From NCBI RefSeq assembly GCF_000347635.1, contig NC_020514.1, forward strand, positions 2,852,001-2,916,000: DNA of 64,000 bases. The letters run 5' to 3'. How positions within the stretch are numbered: position 1 is the stretch's first letter; each line of letters opens with the position of its first letter. The DNA is from Paraglaciecola psychrophila 170. GTDB lineage: Bacteria; Pseudomonadota; Gammaproteobacteria; Enterobacterales; Alteromonadaceae. The notes under the pieces are model-generated. The model was not told the DNA's origin, searched no databases, and was given only the letters and a program-made list of their open reading frames with translations. This document shows, piece after piece, positions 9,325 through 18,516 of the stretch. The translations under genes and the position numbers were made by a program.

Positions 9325-9930
9325 CTATGCCTCGGTATATGGTTGCTCTGCACAGCGCTGTTGCCACTGTAGAGGAGTATTAATATTGTCTAATTGAGTA
9401 TTTTTAAAAGGTTGTACTTGTAAACCTTGCAAAGAATCCAACATCATTTTCACTGAGTATTGCTGCTGTTTGGGTTGCATCAAAGCTTCATCAGGTGGAT
9501 GTTTAAATACCTTCGCTAGATATTCAGTTAGTTCACAACCTATCGGTGTATACAAAGGTAAAAAACATTTGTCAAAAGAGCATAAACAATTATTTTCCCT
9601 GCCCACTTTAAGTAAATGATTATAATCATCTGAACATAAATCAGGCATATCTACGGCTATCACCAACAGTTCACTAATCTTGCTATGGTGAAGAAGAATA
9701 TGAGTTATTGCTGCATGTATACCTGATAAAGGGCCACAATTCGGAATGATATCAGGGATACCTTGTTCATGCTGAGAACCACTGATAAATATATTATCCT
9801 CACACACCAAAGACAATCGTTTTTGGTGATGTTCAAGTAACGACTGCCGGCTATCAGGTAATCTTAACAAACTCTTATCTGTGCCCATTCGACTTGACTT
9901 GCCGCCAGCTAAAATTAACCCTGCTAGCAT
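9325..9930 (-). CDS. mobA: molybdenum cofactor guanylyltransferase MobA
   Basis: 201-residue nucleotidyltransferase with the signature LAGGKSSRMGTDKSLL at the N-terminus (GTP binding), then PDIIPNCGPLSGIHAAI and VIAVDMPDLCSDD, where acidic residues bind Mg2+. It attaches GMP to the molybdenum cofactor, giving the guanine dinucleotide form used by DMSO-reductase-type enzymes. Xanthine dehydrogenases of the bacterial XdhAB type use plain Mo-molybdopterin, so this gene points to further molybdoenzymes outside the window. Second gene in the operon, 46 bases after moaA. Confidence 0.93.
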   Translation of the reverse strand: MLAGLILAGGKSSRMGTDKSLLRLPDSRQSLLEHHQKRLSLVCEDNIFISGSQHEQGIPDIIPNCGPLSGIHAAITHILLHHSKISELLVIAVDMPDLCSDDYNHLLKVGRENNCLCSFDKCFLPLYTPIGCELTEYLAKVFKHPPDEALMQPKQQQYSVKMMLDSLQGLQVQPFKNTQLDNINTPLQWQQRCAEQPYTEA

Positions 9931-9976
9931 TTATTTATCACCGTAGAATACAATGTCTTGCACAACTGTGTATTCA

Positions 9977-10945
9977 TTAACCACCTAACATGGCTAAATG
10001 TTTAGTGGCACCTGTGAAGCCATCTTGAAGCCAATGTGTCGCTTCTTTATCACCCAACAAATTAATGAGTTGGGCTTGTAACTCCTTGCTGTCAGCCGAC
10101 TGCAATGCATGACGAATATCCAAACCTTGGTCTGCAAACAAACATAAATGCAATTTGCCAATAGCGGAAATCCTTAAACGATTACAGGTTGCACAAAATT
10201 CTTTGCTGTAAGGCATAATTAAACCTATTCTGCCTTGATAATCAGGGTGGAAAAACTCTTGTGCGGGCCCTGCAGCTTTACCTCGGATAAGCTGTCCCCA
10301 CCCACTTTCGACCAAATGTTCTTTTATTGGCATACCAGAAACATGGTTCTGATTAAAGAACGTCACATTGTCACCTGTTTGCATCAACTCAATCAGTCTT
10401 AACGTGACCGGGGTGACTTTTAACCAAGTAAGGAAATTTTGGAGTTCTTGTTCATTATATTGTTTCATCAATACAGCGTTGATTTTAACTTTAACGCCTA
10501 AGGACATGGCTTTGTCGATACCACGCAAAATAGACTCAAGTTTATTGTGTCCAGTAATCGCAGCAAACATGCGAGGGTCGAGGCTATCTATACTTATATT
10601 AAGTGAATCAAGGCCTGCATCCACCCATTTGTGAATATCCGACTCCAACTTATGGCCATTACTCGTCATAGCCACATGCTGAATCCCCTTAGCAGAGGCA
10701 CAAGCTTTTATGATCTCAGGTAAGTCTTTTCTGAGAGCTGGCTCACCACCGGTTATACGTACTTTACTTGTACCTAGTGAAGCAAATCCTTTAACCAAGG
10801 TTTGAATTTCGGTTAATGACAAAAAGTCACGCTCAGTATCGCAAGCATAACCATCAGGAAGACAGTATTTACATTTAAAATTACACACATCTGTGATAGA
10901 CAGCCGCAAGTAATGGAATCGACGTCCAAATTTATCTTCTAACAT
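9977..10945 (-). CDS. moaA: GTP 3',8-cyclase MoaA
   Basis: Radical-SAM enzyme starting molybdopterin synthesis from GTP. The N-terminal 4Fe-4S cluster is bound by CNFKCKYC, the C-terminal cluster by CATCNRLR plus a Cys in LHLCLF, and the chain ends with the conserved Gly-Gly. I place the start at the ATG at 10945 (MLEDKFGRRFHYLRLSITD, 322 residues), which has GGAAAGG upstream. The frame opens earlier at a GTG at 10993, but that lies inside the putative riboswitch. First gene of the moa operon. Confidence 0.96.
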   Translation of the reverse strand: MLEDKFGRRFHYLRLSITDVCNFKCKYCLPDGYACDTERDFLSLTEIQTLVKGFASLGTSKVRITGGEPALRKDLPEIIKACASAKGIQHVAMTSNGHKLESDIHKWVDAGLDSLNISIDSLDPRMFAAITGHNKLESILRGIDKAMSLGVKVKINAVLMKQYNEQELQNFLTWLKVTPVTLRLIELMQTGDNVTFFNQNHVSGMPIKEHLVESGWGQLIRGKAAGPAQEFFHPDYQGRIGLIMPYSKEFCATCNRLRISAIGKLHLCLFADQGLDIRHALQSADSKELQAQLINLLGDKEATHWLQDGFTGATKHLAMLGG

Positions 10946-10989
10946 ATTATTTAACACCTTTCCAAATTGAAGTGACACACAAATTTGCG

Positions 10990-11105
10990 ACACTTACGGG
11001 AGGCTGTTCGATTTCTCTTACAACCCTGGCGAATCAGAAAAATTAACAGATTCACGGCTAAAGCACCTTGTCATAGATTTAGGTGAGATAGCTCGGAGTT
11101 ATGCA
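10990..11105 (-). promoter_or_regulatory. probable molybdenum cofactor (Moco) riboswitch leader
   Basis: The moaA leader contains, in order on the bottom strand, ACTCCGAG (11092-11099), AAGGTGC, an AGCCG, then CAGCC joined to CCTCCCGTAAG (10993-11003). These blocks and their position just before moaA resemble the Moco RNA motif found upstream of moa operons in gammaproteobacteria, which represses expression when cofactor is plentiful. The match was made from memory of the consensus, not by covariance search. Confidence 0.65.
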
Positions 11106-11287
11106 CCGGTTATCTGACTAGGAAGTCAAACAACAGTTAACTATTTGTACCATATAATTATAATTTTGTAATGAGAAAATACTTTGATATTTTGCAATAT
11201 CAATAGCTTCAGTCATGTCAATCGTTAAAATGTGGCACATAAGTTGTACTAATATATATATCGAATAAATAACTACTTAAATAAAAA

Positions 11288-11302
11288 GCACTTTTAAAGT
11301 GC
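11288..11302. promoter_or_regulatory. 15-base palindrome before the glucosylglycerate operon
   Basis: GCACTTTTAAAGTGC is a perfect 7+1+7 inverted repeat ending 16 bases before the ATG of the glycerate kinase gene. It could be an operator or a small leader hairpin near the ribosome binding site. No known family of sites is recognised. Confidence 0.35.
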
Positions 11303-11318
11303 AAACAAGAGATTTAGG

Positions 11319-12206
11319 ATGTTTATGATCAGCACATTTATCAACAAAAACCAGCTCTCTAATGATTTTCATAAGATTGCTGAAGGTTATTTTATTCCTC
11401 TTGCAGAGGAAATTAAGGCGCACCAACTTAGTGCAAAAAGCACTTATTTTGTTGGAATTAATGGCAGCCAAGGCTCTGGAAAGTCCACGTTATCAGTATT
11501 TTTAAAGGACTACTTGAGTGAGACTTATGGTACGAAGGTAGTAGTCATATCTTTAGATGATTTCTACTTTAGCCAAATAGAACGGCAAATTGTAGCTGCT
11601 GATGTGCACCCTTTATTCGCAACCCGCGGTGTGCCTGGAACCCACAACATGCGCCAAGCAAAAACGGTAATGCATGATTTAAAACATCATCAACCCACGG
11701 TTATTCCAAGATTTAATAAAGCCACGGATAACCCCCACCCCATACCTTTTTGGACAAAGTTACCTTCTTCGGTAGATATTGTGATTTTTGAAGGCTGGTG
11801 TTGGGGCGTTGAACCGCAAACGTCTAAACAGCTTAAACAACCAGTAAATGCATTAGAAGCAATCGAAGACGAACAGGCTAACTGGCGAAACCATGTCAAC
11901 TTACAACTTTCTCTTCATTACAGGCCCCTTTATAATTTGATGGATAAGTGGGTGATGTTAAAAGCCCCTTCCTTCGAGGACGTATATGCATGGCGTTTGG
12001 AGCAAGAACAAAAACTTAATGTAGCTACAACCCATCATGACAAATCGGGCATCATGGATGAACAGCAAATTCAGCGTTTTATCCAGCATTATCAGCGTTT
12101 AACTGAGCATGCACTCAAAACATTACCCAAAACTTGTGATCACGTATATGAACTAAACTCCTCTAGAGATATTACCGCGCACAAGCTTAAGGAAGCCCAT
12201 GCTTAA
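11319..12206 (+). CDS. P-loop glycerate kinase (D-glycerate 3-kinase type)
   Basis: 295-residue P-loop kinase with Walker A GSQGSGKST near residue 50, VVISLDDFYFS, the HPLFATRGVPGTHNM segment, and IFEGWCWG. This pattern belongs to the phosphoribulokinase/uridine kinase-like family that includes plant and cyanobacterial D-glycerate 3-kinase. Two ATGs (11319 and 11325) compete; the first has TTAGG close upstream. It is first in a four-gene operon with a phosphatase, a glucosyl-3-phosphoglycerate synthase and a GH13_18 phosphorylase. In that setting it would phosphorylate the glycerate freed from glucosylglycerate to 3-phosphoglycerate, closing the loop with the synthase substrate. Function from family plus context. 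Confidence 0.85.
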   Translation: MFMISTFINKNQLSNDFHKIAEGYFIPLAEEIKAHQLSAKSTYFVGINGSQGSGKSTLSVFLKDYLSETYGTKVVVISLDDFYFSQIERQIVAADVHPLFATRGVPGTHNMRQAKTVMHDLKHHQPTVIPRFNKATDNPHPIPFWTKLPSSVDIVIFEGWCWGVEPQTSKQLKQPVNALEAIEDEQANWRNHVNLQLSLHYRPLYNLMDKWVMLKAPSFEDVYAWRLEQEQKLNVATTHHDKSGIMDEQQIQRFIQHYQRLTEHALKTLPKTCDHVYELNSSRDITAHKLKEAHA

Positions 12207-13035
12207 TGATGTATTAGTTTTTACAGATTTAGACGGCACATTGCTAGACCATCATAGCTATAGCTTTGCCCCTGCGATACCCATGCTGCATAAGCTTGCT
12301 TCAATGAATATACCTGTAATCCCTAACACCAGCAAAACCTTCGCAGAAGTAACAGAGTTAAGACAAAAATTAGATTTAAAGGGGCCTTTTATAGTCGAAA
12401 ATGGTGCCGCTGTTTATATCCCCATAAATTATTTCAACACTCAATCCAGTGATACAACGTCTAAAAATGGCTACTGGGTTAAAGAGTTTTCTAAGCCGAG
12501 AGAGCATTGGTTATCATTAATAGACAAGTTAAAGAACACTTTTGCAGGCGAATTCAATCATTTTTTTAATATGTCCAATAAAGAAATAATCGCTGCAACC
12601 GGACTTTCAATTAAGCAGGCAAAACAAGCTAATGCCCGAGAGTACGGTGAGCCTATTTTGTGGTTAGGCAGTGACAATACAAAACATAAATTTGTCGAGA
12701 CCTTAGAAGAGCTTGGAATCACACCTTTACAAGGAGGACGTTTTTTACATCTGTCTGGGCAATGTGACAAAGGAAAAGCGCTGATTTGGCTAACACAGCA
12801 ATTTCAACAAGAACGTGGAATAAAAAACTGTATATCTATTGCCTTGGGTGACGGACAAAATGATGTAGCTATGTTGGAGGCTGCAGATATTGCGGTACAA
12901 ATTTTATCACCTGCAAACGCCCCACCATTATTAACGAGACAACATGACGTCTACACCAGCCAAGCTTATGGCCCAAGTGGTTGGACCGAATGTCTAGAGC
13001 AAATAATTTTTAAGCATAAACAATTTAACCCGTAG
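12199..13035 (+). CDS. HAD phosphatase, mannosyl/glucosyl-3-phosphoglycerate phosphatase type
   Basis: 278-residue HAD-IIB phosphatase. Motif I is FTDLDGTLLDHHSY, motif II is IPNTSKT, and motif IV is IALGDGQNDVAMLEAADIA. The IVENGAAVYIP segment and overall length match the mannosyl-3-phosphoglycerate phosphatase (YedP/MpgP) group. It overlaps the kinase gene by 8 bases and lies 12 bases before the GpgS-like gene. The expected reaction is removal of the 3-phosphate from glucosyl-3-phosphoglycerate to give the compatible solute glucosylglycerate; sugar specificity is inferred from the neighbours. Confidence 0.88.
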   Translation: MLNDVLVFTDLDGTLLDHHSYSFAPAIPMLHKLASMNIPVIPNTSKTFAEVTELRQKLDLKGPFIVENGAAVYIPINYFNTQSSDTTSKNGYWVKEFSKPREHWLSLIDKLKNTFAGEFNHFFNMSNKEIIAATGLSIKQAKQANAREYGEPILWLGSDNTKHKFVETLEELGITPLQGGRFLHLSGQCDKGKALIWLTQQFQQERGIKNCISIALGDGQNDVAMLEAADIAVQILSPANAPPLLTRQHDVYTSQAYGPSGWTECLEQIIFKHKQFNP

Positions 13036-13047
13036 TACGGAGATATC

Positions 13048-14277
13048 ATGGCTGATTTTTATCAAAATGGCATAGTCACAACTTTACACAACCTATCTGA
13101 AAGACCTGTTGAGGATCTAGAAAGAGAACTCGTAGAGTTCTCAAAAAGACGTCCGATGGCGCTCATCCTGCCCTCTTTATATTCCGAACTTGAAGGTACA
13201 GCATTACCTAACATTATCGATCATATCGCCAAAGTTCCCTACCTATCTCAAATTGTAATTGGCCTAGACAGAGCCAACCTTGAAGAATACCAACATGCTC
13301 TAAAATTCTTCGGCGCATTGCCCCAAAATCACCGCATATTATGGAATGAAGGGCCAAGACTACAAGCATTAGATGCAAAACTAGAAGCTTTAGGATTGGC
13401 GCCCAAGGAATTAGGCAAAGGTCGGAATGTCTGGTATTGCATGGGGTACGTATTAGCGACCGGGAAAGCGGAGTCTGTAGCCTTGCACGATTGTGATATC
13501 TTGACTTACGACAGAGGCCTATTAGCTCGATTAATATATCCAGTTGCAAATCCACTTTTTAACTACGAGTTTTGTAAGGGCTATTACGCACGTGTAGCTG
13601 ATGGAAAGATTAACGGTCGAGTCTCAAGATTATTAGTCACACCTTTGATCAGGGCTTTACAAAAGGTAGTGGGTCATAACGAATACCTTGAATATATGGA
13701 TAGTTTTAGATATCCATTGGCAGGCGAGTTTTCTTTCAGGCGTGATGTGTTAAATGATATCCGTATCCCCAGTGATTGGGGCCTAGAAATTGGCGTATTA
13801 TCTGAGATGCATCGTAATTATTCGCATAATAGATTGTGTCAGGCTGATATAGCTAAGACATACGATCACAAACATCAGGATTTATCGGCTAATAATGACC
13901 AAGGTGGACTTTCGAAGATGTCTATCGATATTACCAAAGCTTTATTTCGGAAACTTGCCACTCAGGGTGAAACCTTCACAACCGAGTCTTTTAGGTCATT
14001 AAAAGCCACGTACTACCGAATTGCATTAGACTTTGTCGAAACCTATAACAATGATGCGATTATGAATGGTCTAAAATTAGACATTCATAATGAAGAAAAG
14101 GCGGTTGAGTTATTTGCCAGAAATATTATGAAAGCAGGTGAGAGTTTCTTAGATAACCCAATGGAAACCCCTTTCATTCCTAGCTGGAACCGTGTTGTGA
14201 GTGCTATGCCAGATGTATTAGAGCAATTAAAAACCGCGGTAGAACAAGATTTCTTAGAGTTTAGTCAACCTTTGTAA
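13048..14277 (+). CDS. gpgS: glucosyl-3-phosphoglycerate synthase-like glycosyltransferase (GT81)
   Basis: 409-residue GT-A glycosyltransferase. ALILPSLYSELEG and IVIGLDRANLEEY form the nucleotide-sugar half, and VALHDCDILTYDRGLLARL contains the DxD-like metal site. FRYPLAGEFSFRRDVL and WGLEIGVLSEMHRNY match the acceptor region of GpgS/MpgS-type GT81 enzymes. Known members transfer glucose from an NDP-glucose donor to 3-phosphoglycerate. A GGAG ribosome binding site precedes the ATG. Third gene in the glucosylglycerate operon. A mannosyl specificity is a weaker alternative, because the downstream phosphorylase points to glucose. Confidence 0.88.
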   Translation: MADFYQNGIVTTLHNLSERPVEDLERELVEFSKRRPMALILPSLYSELEGTALPNIIDHIAKVPYLSQIVIGLDRANLEEYQHALKFFGALPQNHRILWNEGPRLQALDAKLEALGLAPKELGKGRNVWYCMGYVLATGKAESVALHDCDILTYDRGLLARLIYPVANPLFNYEFCKGYYARVADGKINGRVSRLLVTPLIRALQKVVGHNEYLEYMDSFRYPLAGEFSFRRDVLNDIRIPSDWGLEIGVLSEMHRNYSHNRLCQADIAKTYDHKHQDLSANNDQGGLSKMSIDITKALFRKLATQGETFTTESFRSLKATYYRIALDFVETYNNDAIMNGLKLDIHNEEKAVELFARNIMKAGESFLDNPMETPFIPSWNRVVSAMPDVLEQLKTAVEQDFLEFSQPL

Positions 14278-14309
14278 TTAACATTTTAATCAATTAAAAG
14301 GTGTAATGA

Positions 14310-16067
14310 ATGTTATCTGTTTTAGAACAATTGATAGAACGTGTTGAGCATCACTTAGCCGTTATATATCAGGATGTTGAATTAATTACTACGTACCCTG
14401 AGTTATGTAAACAGTTATTAGAAACTATGCGCATAGATAACTCTGATTTATTGGTAGAGCCGAAACGCCATCATAACAATTGGGATCAACAGGATGTCAT
14501 GCTAATCACCTATGGCGATAGCATTGAAAAGTCGGGAGAAAAACCACTTCACTCTTTACACGATTTTTTAACTAAGTATTGCGGTGACGCGATTAACAGC
14601 GTACATCTTTTACCTTTTTTCCCATACAGCTCTGATGATGGGTTTTCGGTCATTGATTATTCTAGTGTTAACGAAGCGTTAGGAGACTGGGATGATATAA
14701 GAGCGATAACTACAGATTATCGGGTTATGTCTGATGTGGTAATTAATCATTGCTCATCTAGAAGTGCATGGTTTGAAAACTTTATCAAAGGTGAAGGCCC
14801 GGGTAGTGACTTTTTTTATACTGCCTCTTTAAAAGATGATTTATCTAAAGTGGTACGACCCAGAACGTCTGATTTGCTAAGGTTAACCGAAACACCGCAC
14901 GGAGAAAAGCAGGTCTGGTGTACTTTTAGTCATGATCAAGTCGATTTCGATTTCAGAAACCCAGCAGTTTTAGACACGTTTGTTTCAATCATGAGGCAAT
15001 ATTTGGACACCGGCATTCGAATATTTCGGTTAGATGCCGTGGCTTTTCTCTGGAAAAAAATAGGCACAAGCTGTATAAATCTTGAACAAACCCACGAAGT
15101 GGTGCGTTTATTGCGGACACTAATAGAACACGCAGTGAGTGACGCGGTCATCATCACTGAAACCAATATTCCCAATAGACAAAACCTTACCTATTTTGGT
15201 AATGCCAATGAAGCACACGGTATTTATAACTTTTCGCTACCCCCGCTGTTAGTCAACACCTTAGTAACAGGTTCTTGCAAACACCTTAAGTCGTGGTTGG
15301 GCAGTATGCCCCCCTCACAAAATGGCACCTTCTTTTTCAATTTTATCGCGTCTCATGATGGAATAGGATTGAGGCCTGCTGAAGGCCTATTGCAGGATCA
15401 CGAACTCACAGCTCTGGTTAATACTATGCAAAATTTTGGTGGTAGAATTTCATGGCGAACGTCTGAAGATGGCAAACAAAAAGCTTATGAAATAAATATT
15501 GCTCTCTATGATGCACTGCAAGGTACAGTAAAAGGTACTGATAAATGGGGGCTAGACAGATTTATATGTGCTCACAGCATCATGTTTGGTCTTGAGGGTA
15601 TTCCAGGGATTTATATACATAGTTTATTAGGCACCGGCAATGACTATGAAAAAGTTAAAAATACCAGCCATAACCGTTCTATTAATCGGCATAAATGGGA
15701 CTACACCAAATTACAGGAGCAGCTAGCTTTACCCTTCAGCCAACATAGCAAAGTACATGCGAGGATGATAAAGCTACTCAATATCCGTAAAGAGCAGCCC
15801 GCTTTTCACCCTAGTGCCACCCAGTTTACGTTGCAATTAGGCGAACAAATATTTGGTTTTTGGCGTCAAAGTATGGACCGAAGACAAAGTATTTTTTGTA
15901 TTTTCAATATCACTGATGAACCACAAAGCATTAGGTTAAGTGACATGAACTTAATAGGGACCGACACTTGGTTTGATCTTATCAGCGGCCATACAATGTG
16001 TCTGGAAGATTTGGAATACCGGTTGGCACCTTATCAATCTATGTGGATATCTAATATTGGCAGTTAG
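14310..16067 (+). CDS. GH13_18 phosphorylase, probable glucosylglycerate phosphorylase
   Basis: 585-residue alpha-amylase-superfamily phosphorylase of the sucrose phosphorylase subfamily. Visible motifs are [52 protein letters not shown] (nucleophile Asp242), IITETNIPN (acid/base Glu284) and [11 protein letters not shown] (transition-state Asp). True sucrose phosphorylases are shorter, about 490-500 residues. The longer size, the N-terminal extension and the operon with GpgS, its phosphatase and a glycerate kinase all fit glucosylglycerate phosphorylase. That enzyme uses phosphate to give glucose 1-phosphate and D-glycerate. Last gene of the operon, 32 bases after gpgS with AAAGGTG upstream. 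Confidence 0.86.
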   Translation: MLSVLEQLIERVEHHLAVIYQDVELITTYPELCKQLLETMRIDNSDLLVEPKRHHNNWDQQDVMLITYGDSIEKSGEKPLHSLHDFLTKYCGDAINSVHLLPFFPYSSDDGFSVIDYSSVNEALGDWDDIRAITTDYRVMSDVVINHCSSRSAWFENFIKGEGPGSDFFYTASLKDDLSKVVRPRTSDLLRLTETPHGEKQVWCTFSHDQVDFDFRNPAVLDTFVSIMRQYLDTGIRIFRLDAVAFLWKKIGTSCINLEQTHEVVRLLRTLIEHAVSDAVIITETNIPNRQNLTYFGNANEAHGIYNFSLPPLLVNTLVTGSCKHLKSWLGSMPPSQNGTFFFNFIASHDGIGLRPAEGLLQDHELTALVNTMQNFGGRISWRTSEDGKQKAYEINIALYDALQGTVKGTDKWGLDRFICAHSIMFGLEGIPGIYIHSLLGTGNDYEKVKNTSHNRSINRHKWDYTKLQEQLALPFSQHSKVHARMIKLLNIRKEQPAFHPSATQFTLQLGEQIFGFWRQSMDRRQSIFCIFNITDEPQSIRLSDMNLIGTDTWFDLISGHTMCLEDLEYRLAPYQSMWISNIGS

Positions 16068-16470
16068 GCCCTTCCCTTATAAAATAACTCACTAAGGGCT
16101 TGTGTAGCACATAAGCCCCACCCTATCCATATGATTTTTATAAATATTATTTATCTCAACCGATAACTGTCTGTATCAAAAGACAGATTAGTGATATATA
16201 TTTAAAAATCTTCTACAACACACTCAATTTAAAATATAAGCAATTGATTTTATTGATTATTTCAACATTGGCACAACACTTGTACTGGTCAACATAAGTA
16301 AGATGGTAACAGTATCAATTCAGCAGACCCCATCCATACTTTTAAATATTTATACAAAGTAATTTACTAAAAATATTACTAGTAAACAATTTGTCAAAGC
16401 AGTTTGTTATTTAACTAAACTTTATCGCTTTTAAACTAAAGTTTAAAAAGAATCAAAAAGGAATAAATAT
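16068..16470. other. intergenic region with candidate terminator and leader hairpin
   Basis: Two small inverted repeats are present. GGGCTT (16096-16101) pairs with AAGCCC (16113-16118) just after the phosphorylase gene and may terminate the operon, although the T run is poor. TAAACTTT (16416-16423) pairs with AAAGTTTA (16438-16445) just upstream of the first EF-hand gene. The rest is AT-rich with no coding sequence. Confidence 0.45.
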
Positions 16471-16680
16471 ATGAAAAAATTAATCCCACTTATCGCGCTG
16501 ACGTTCGCATCCATGGCATTAATCGCTGAAGAAGACTTAATAGCAAAATTAGATTTAGACAATGATGGTCGAATTAGCATTGAAGAAGCTGCTGAAGACG
16601 CTTCGTTAGCAGCAGTGTTTTCTGAACTGGATACCAATAAAGACGGTTACCTTTCAGCTAGTGAGTTAGAAAACACATAA
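16471..16680 (+). CDS. small secreted EF-hand protein
   Basis: 69-residue protein with a cleavable signal peptide (MKKLIPLIALTFASMALIA, lysines then a hydrophobic core) followed by two EF-hand loops: DLDNDGRISIEE at about residues 28-39 and DTNKDGYLSASE at about 54-65. Both loops have acidic residues at positions 1, 3 and 5, Gly at 6 and Glu at 12, so Ca2+ binding is likely. AAAAAGGA upstream acts as ribosome binding site. A paralogue follows about 100 bases downstream. Role unknown; periplasmic calcium sensing or buffering is possible. Confidence 0.88.
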   Translation: MKKLIPLIALTFASMALIAEEDLIAKLDLDNDGRISIEEAAEDASLAAVFSELDTNKDGYLSASELENT

Positions 16681-16770
16681 CAACATAATAACAATAAGTG
16701 CGGTGCGAGATTAATATTCAACTTACCCACTAAATCTAGTATTTTAATTTTATATTAAAGGAAGAAAATC

Positions 16771-17004
16771 ATAAAAAAATTACTATTGGTATCAATCGCA
16801 ACTTTCGTAACATTTAATTCATTTGCAGGGACTATAGAAATCACCGTTCATCCACTAGATGTCGACAAAAACGGTCTCATCAGCATCGACGAAGCAAAAG
16901 CAGACAATACCCTGAGTGCAATTTTTACAGAACTTGATGTCAACCAAGATGGCTTTTTATCACATTTGGAATTAGAAGTTAAAACAGAAGATGAAACTAA
17001 CTAA
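16771..17004 (+). CDS. second small secreted EF-hand protein, apparent ATA start
   Basis: Paralogue of the preceding gene. Its natural start, by alignment of KKLLLVSIATF with KKLIPLIALTF, is an ATA at 16771, preceded by AAAGGAAG in the right place. The nearest standard start is a TTG at 16786, which would cut the two lysines off the signal peptide. Two EF-hand loops follow, DVDKNGLISIDE and DVNQDGFLSHLE, with good Ca2+ ligands. Either ATA is used as a weak start, the TTG is used, or the start codon has mutated and the gene is decaying. The body of the gene is intact. Confidence 0.75.
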   Translation: MKKLLLVSIATFVTFNSFAGTIEITVHPLDVDKNGLISIDEAKADNTLSAIFTELDVNQDGFLSHLELEVKTEDETN

Positions 17005-17066
17005 GTCAGATGCATAGTTAGTTTAAAGAGTTTGCAAAGTTAGTGTATTTACAGACTTTTGCTATT

Positions 17067-17900
17067 TTATAGCTCAACCGGTAAATCAGACCTTGCACCC
17101 CATTCACTCCATGAACCATCATATACGGCGATGTGTGTGAATCCTGCTTCCGTTGCAGCCAAAGCCAAAATGCAGGCAGTAACACCCGACCCACAGCTAA
17201 AAACCAACAATCCATCAAAAGACTGTATGTATTCCGAAAAAATACATTTTAGCTCTTCTGAAGATTTTAGTACGAAACCTTCAATGCATGTTTGGAAGGG
17301 TAAATTTTGTGATGTTGGAATATGACCAGAGCGTAAACCCTTGCGCGGCTCTGCTTGTGTACCGTTAAAGCGTCCTGCACTTCGGGCGTCTAACAAAGTT
17401 ATATTGGTTAATTTCTGGATTAATTCATCTGCATTAAAAAAATGGTTGCTGTTGAACTTAGCCTTAAAATCACCTGATTTACGAGGAGAGATAAGCTGTA
17501 AAACCTTTGGTCTGTCCTGTTCTAACCAATTAGGTAAACCGCCATTAAGTATATAAACTTGCTGGTGGCCCATAGACTTAAACATCCACCAAACTCTAGG
17601 TGCGCAATAAATCCCCTTGTTGTCATAGATTACAATTAAACTATCCTGATTAATGCCTAAGTTGCCAGCGTTTTCGGTAAAGCTGATTTCGTTAGGCATA
17701 GTATGAGGCAAGCTAGAATTTGTATCACAAAATATATTTTCGAAATCAAAAAACATGGAATTGGGAATATAACCAACAGGTCTTTTATTGGCTTTTCCCG
17801 TTATCGGATTGTCCATCTGGGTATACAACACTATTAAATCAGGCTGGTCGATTCTATCTTCTAGCCATTGGCTGCTAACGATATTGGTTTTTGGCTGCAT
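17067..17900 (-). CDS. sseA: sulfurtransferase, 3-mercaptopyruvate/thiosulfate type
   Basis: 277-residue two-domain rhodanese. The inactive N-terminal domain includes IVLYTQMDNP and GYIPNSMFFDFEN. The C-terminal domain has LLDARSAGRFNGTQAEPRKGLRSGHIP and the active loop CGSGVTAC, whose Cys carries the persulfide. The CGSGVTA form of the loop is typical of 3-mercaptopyruvate sulfurtransferases such as E. coli SseA. It is transcribed away from the 8-oxoguanine deaminase gene and stands alone, convergent with the EF-hand genes. Confidence 0.92.
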   Translation of the reverse strand: MQPKTNIVSSQWLEDRIDQPDLIVLYTQMDNPITGKANKRPVGYIPNSMFFDFENIFCDTNSSLPHTMPNEISFTENAGNLGINQDSLIVIYDNKGIYCAPRVWWMFKSMGHQQVYILNGGLPNWLEQDRPKVLQLISPRKSGDFKAKFNSNHFFNADELIQKLTNITLLDARSAGRFNGTQAEPRKGLRSGHIPTSQNLPFQTCIEGFVLKSSEELKCIFSEYIQSFDGLLVFSCGSGVTACILALAATEAGFTHIAVYDGSWSEWGARSDLPVEL

Positions 17901-18516
17901 GATTTATTCCTTAAATAAACGAAAAAGCGGCGCACTGCAGTAAACATGAAATTTATCTTCAGTGGATCCATACTCAACACACTGCACCGATATGATGCTT
18001 AGGTTTCGTATGCTGCGCTAATTTAATTTACACTTGATATATAAAAAATAAAAACAATATTATTATCAAAGCGTTAGACTAAAACAAGCAACTGACTAGT
18101 TGGTCAATTACTTGCTTTACAATTAAATACGTAAATAGTTACTTACTTGAGTGCACAACCTATGCTTCACAATGATTAATAAATTTATGGATTACACGAT
18201 AAACCAATAATATTGCATTATATCGATACGGACTTACCACAGGTGATGGCTTTTTCAATAAGGTATTTTAACCCTTACCTATATTATAGGAGCAACACTT
18301 GTTAAGTTTCCACTTTCGCCATAGCGGCGTATATTAATACTCAAGGCGGATCCTATAGACCGTCGAAAATTCTTATTTTAACCAGCTTTAGAAAGAAATA
18401 TTATTTCTTCCCCGGTTACCGTTACAGTCTTTTGTGCAATAATTATATGCCTATTTATACTCGACGATACTTCGAAAGCGTCGACCACTTCGATTTAGTA
18501 GTAAGAGAATTTAAAC
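17901..18516. other. divergent intergenic region before 8-oxoguanine deaminase
   Basis: This 616-base region holds the promoters of the sulfurtransferase (bottom strand) and the 8-oxoguanine deaminase (top strand). It contains a RutR-like site at 18092-18107, listed separately. No open frame of convincing coding character and no clear riboswitch fold were seen. Confidence 0.5.
18092..18107. promoter_or_regulatory. RutR-type operator-like site 1 (upstream of 8-oxoguanine deaminase)
   Basis: Bottom strand reads TTGACCAACTAGTCAG, close to the E. coli RutR consensus TTGACCAnnTGGTCAA. On the top strand the right half TGGTCAA is perfect. The core TGACCAnnTAGTC is shared exactly with two other sites in this window, which also lie before purine genes. 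The site is about 410 bases before the deaminase ATG, so the promoter would have to lie well upstream. Confidence 0.6.

Noticed and set aside
10946..10993. N-terminal extension of MoaA from a GTG
   Set aside because: The extension lies inside the riboswitch-like leader and is not family-like; the ATG at 10945 has a good ribosome binding site.
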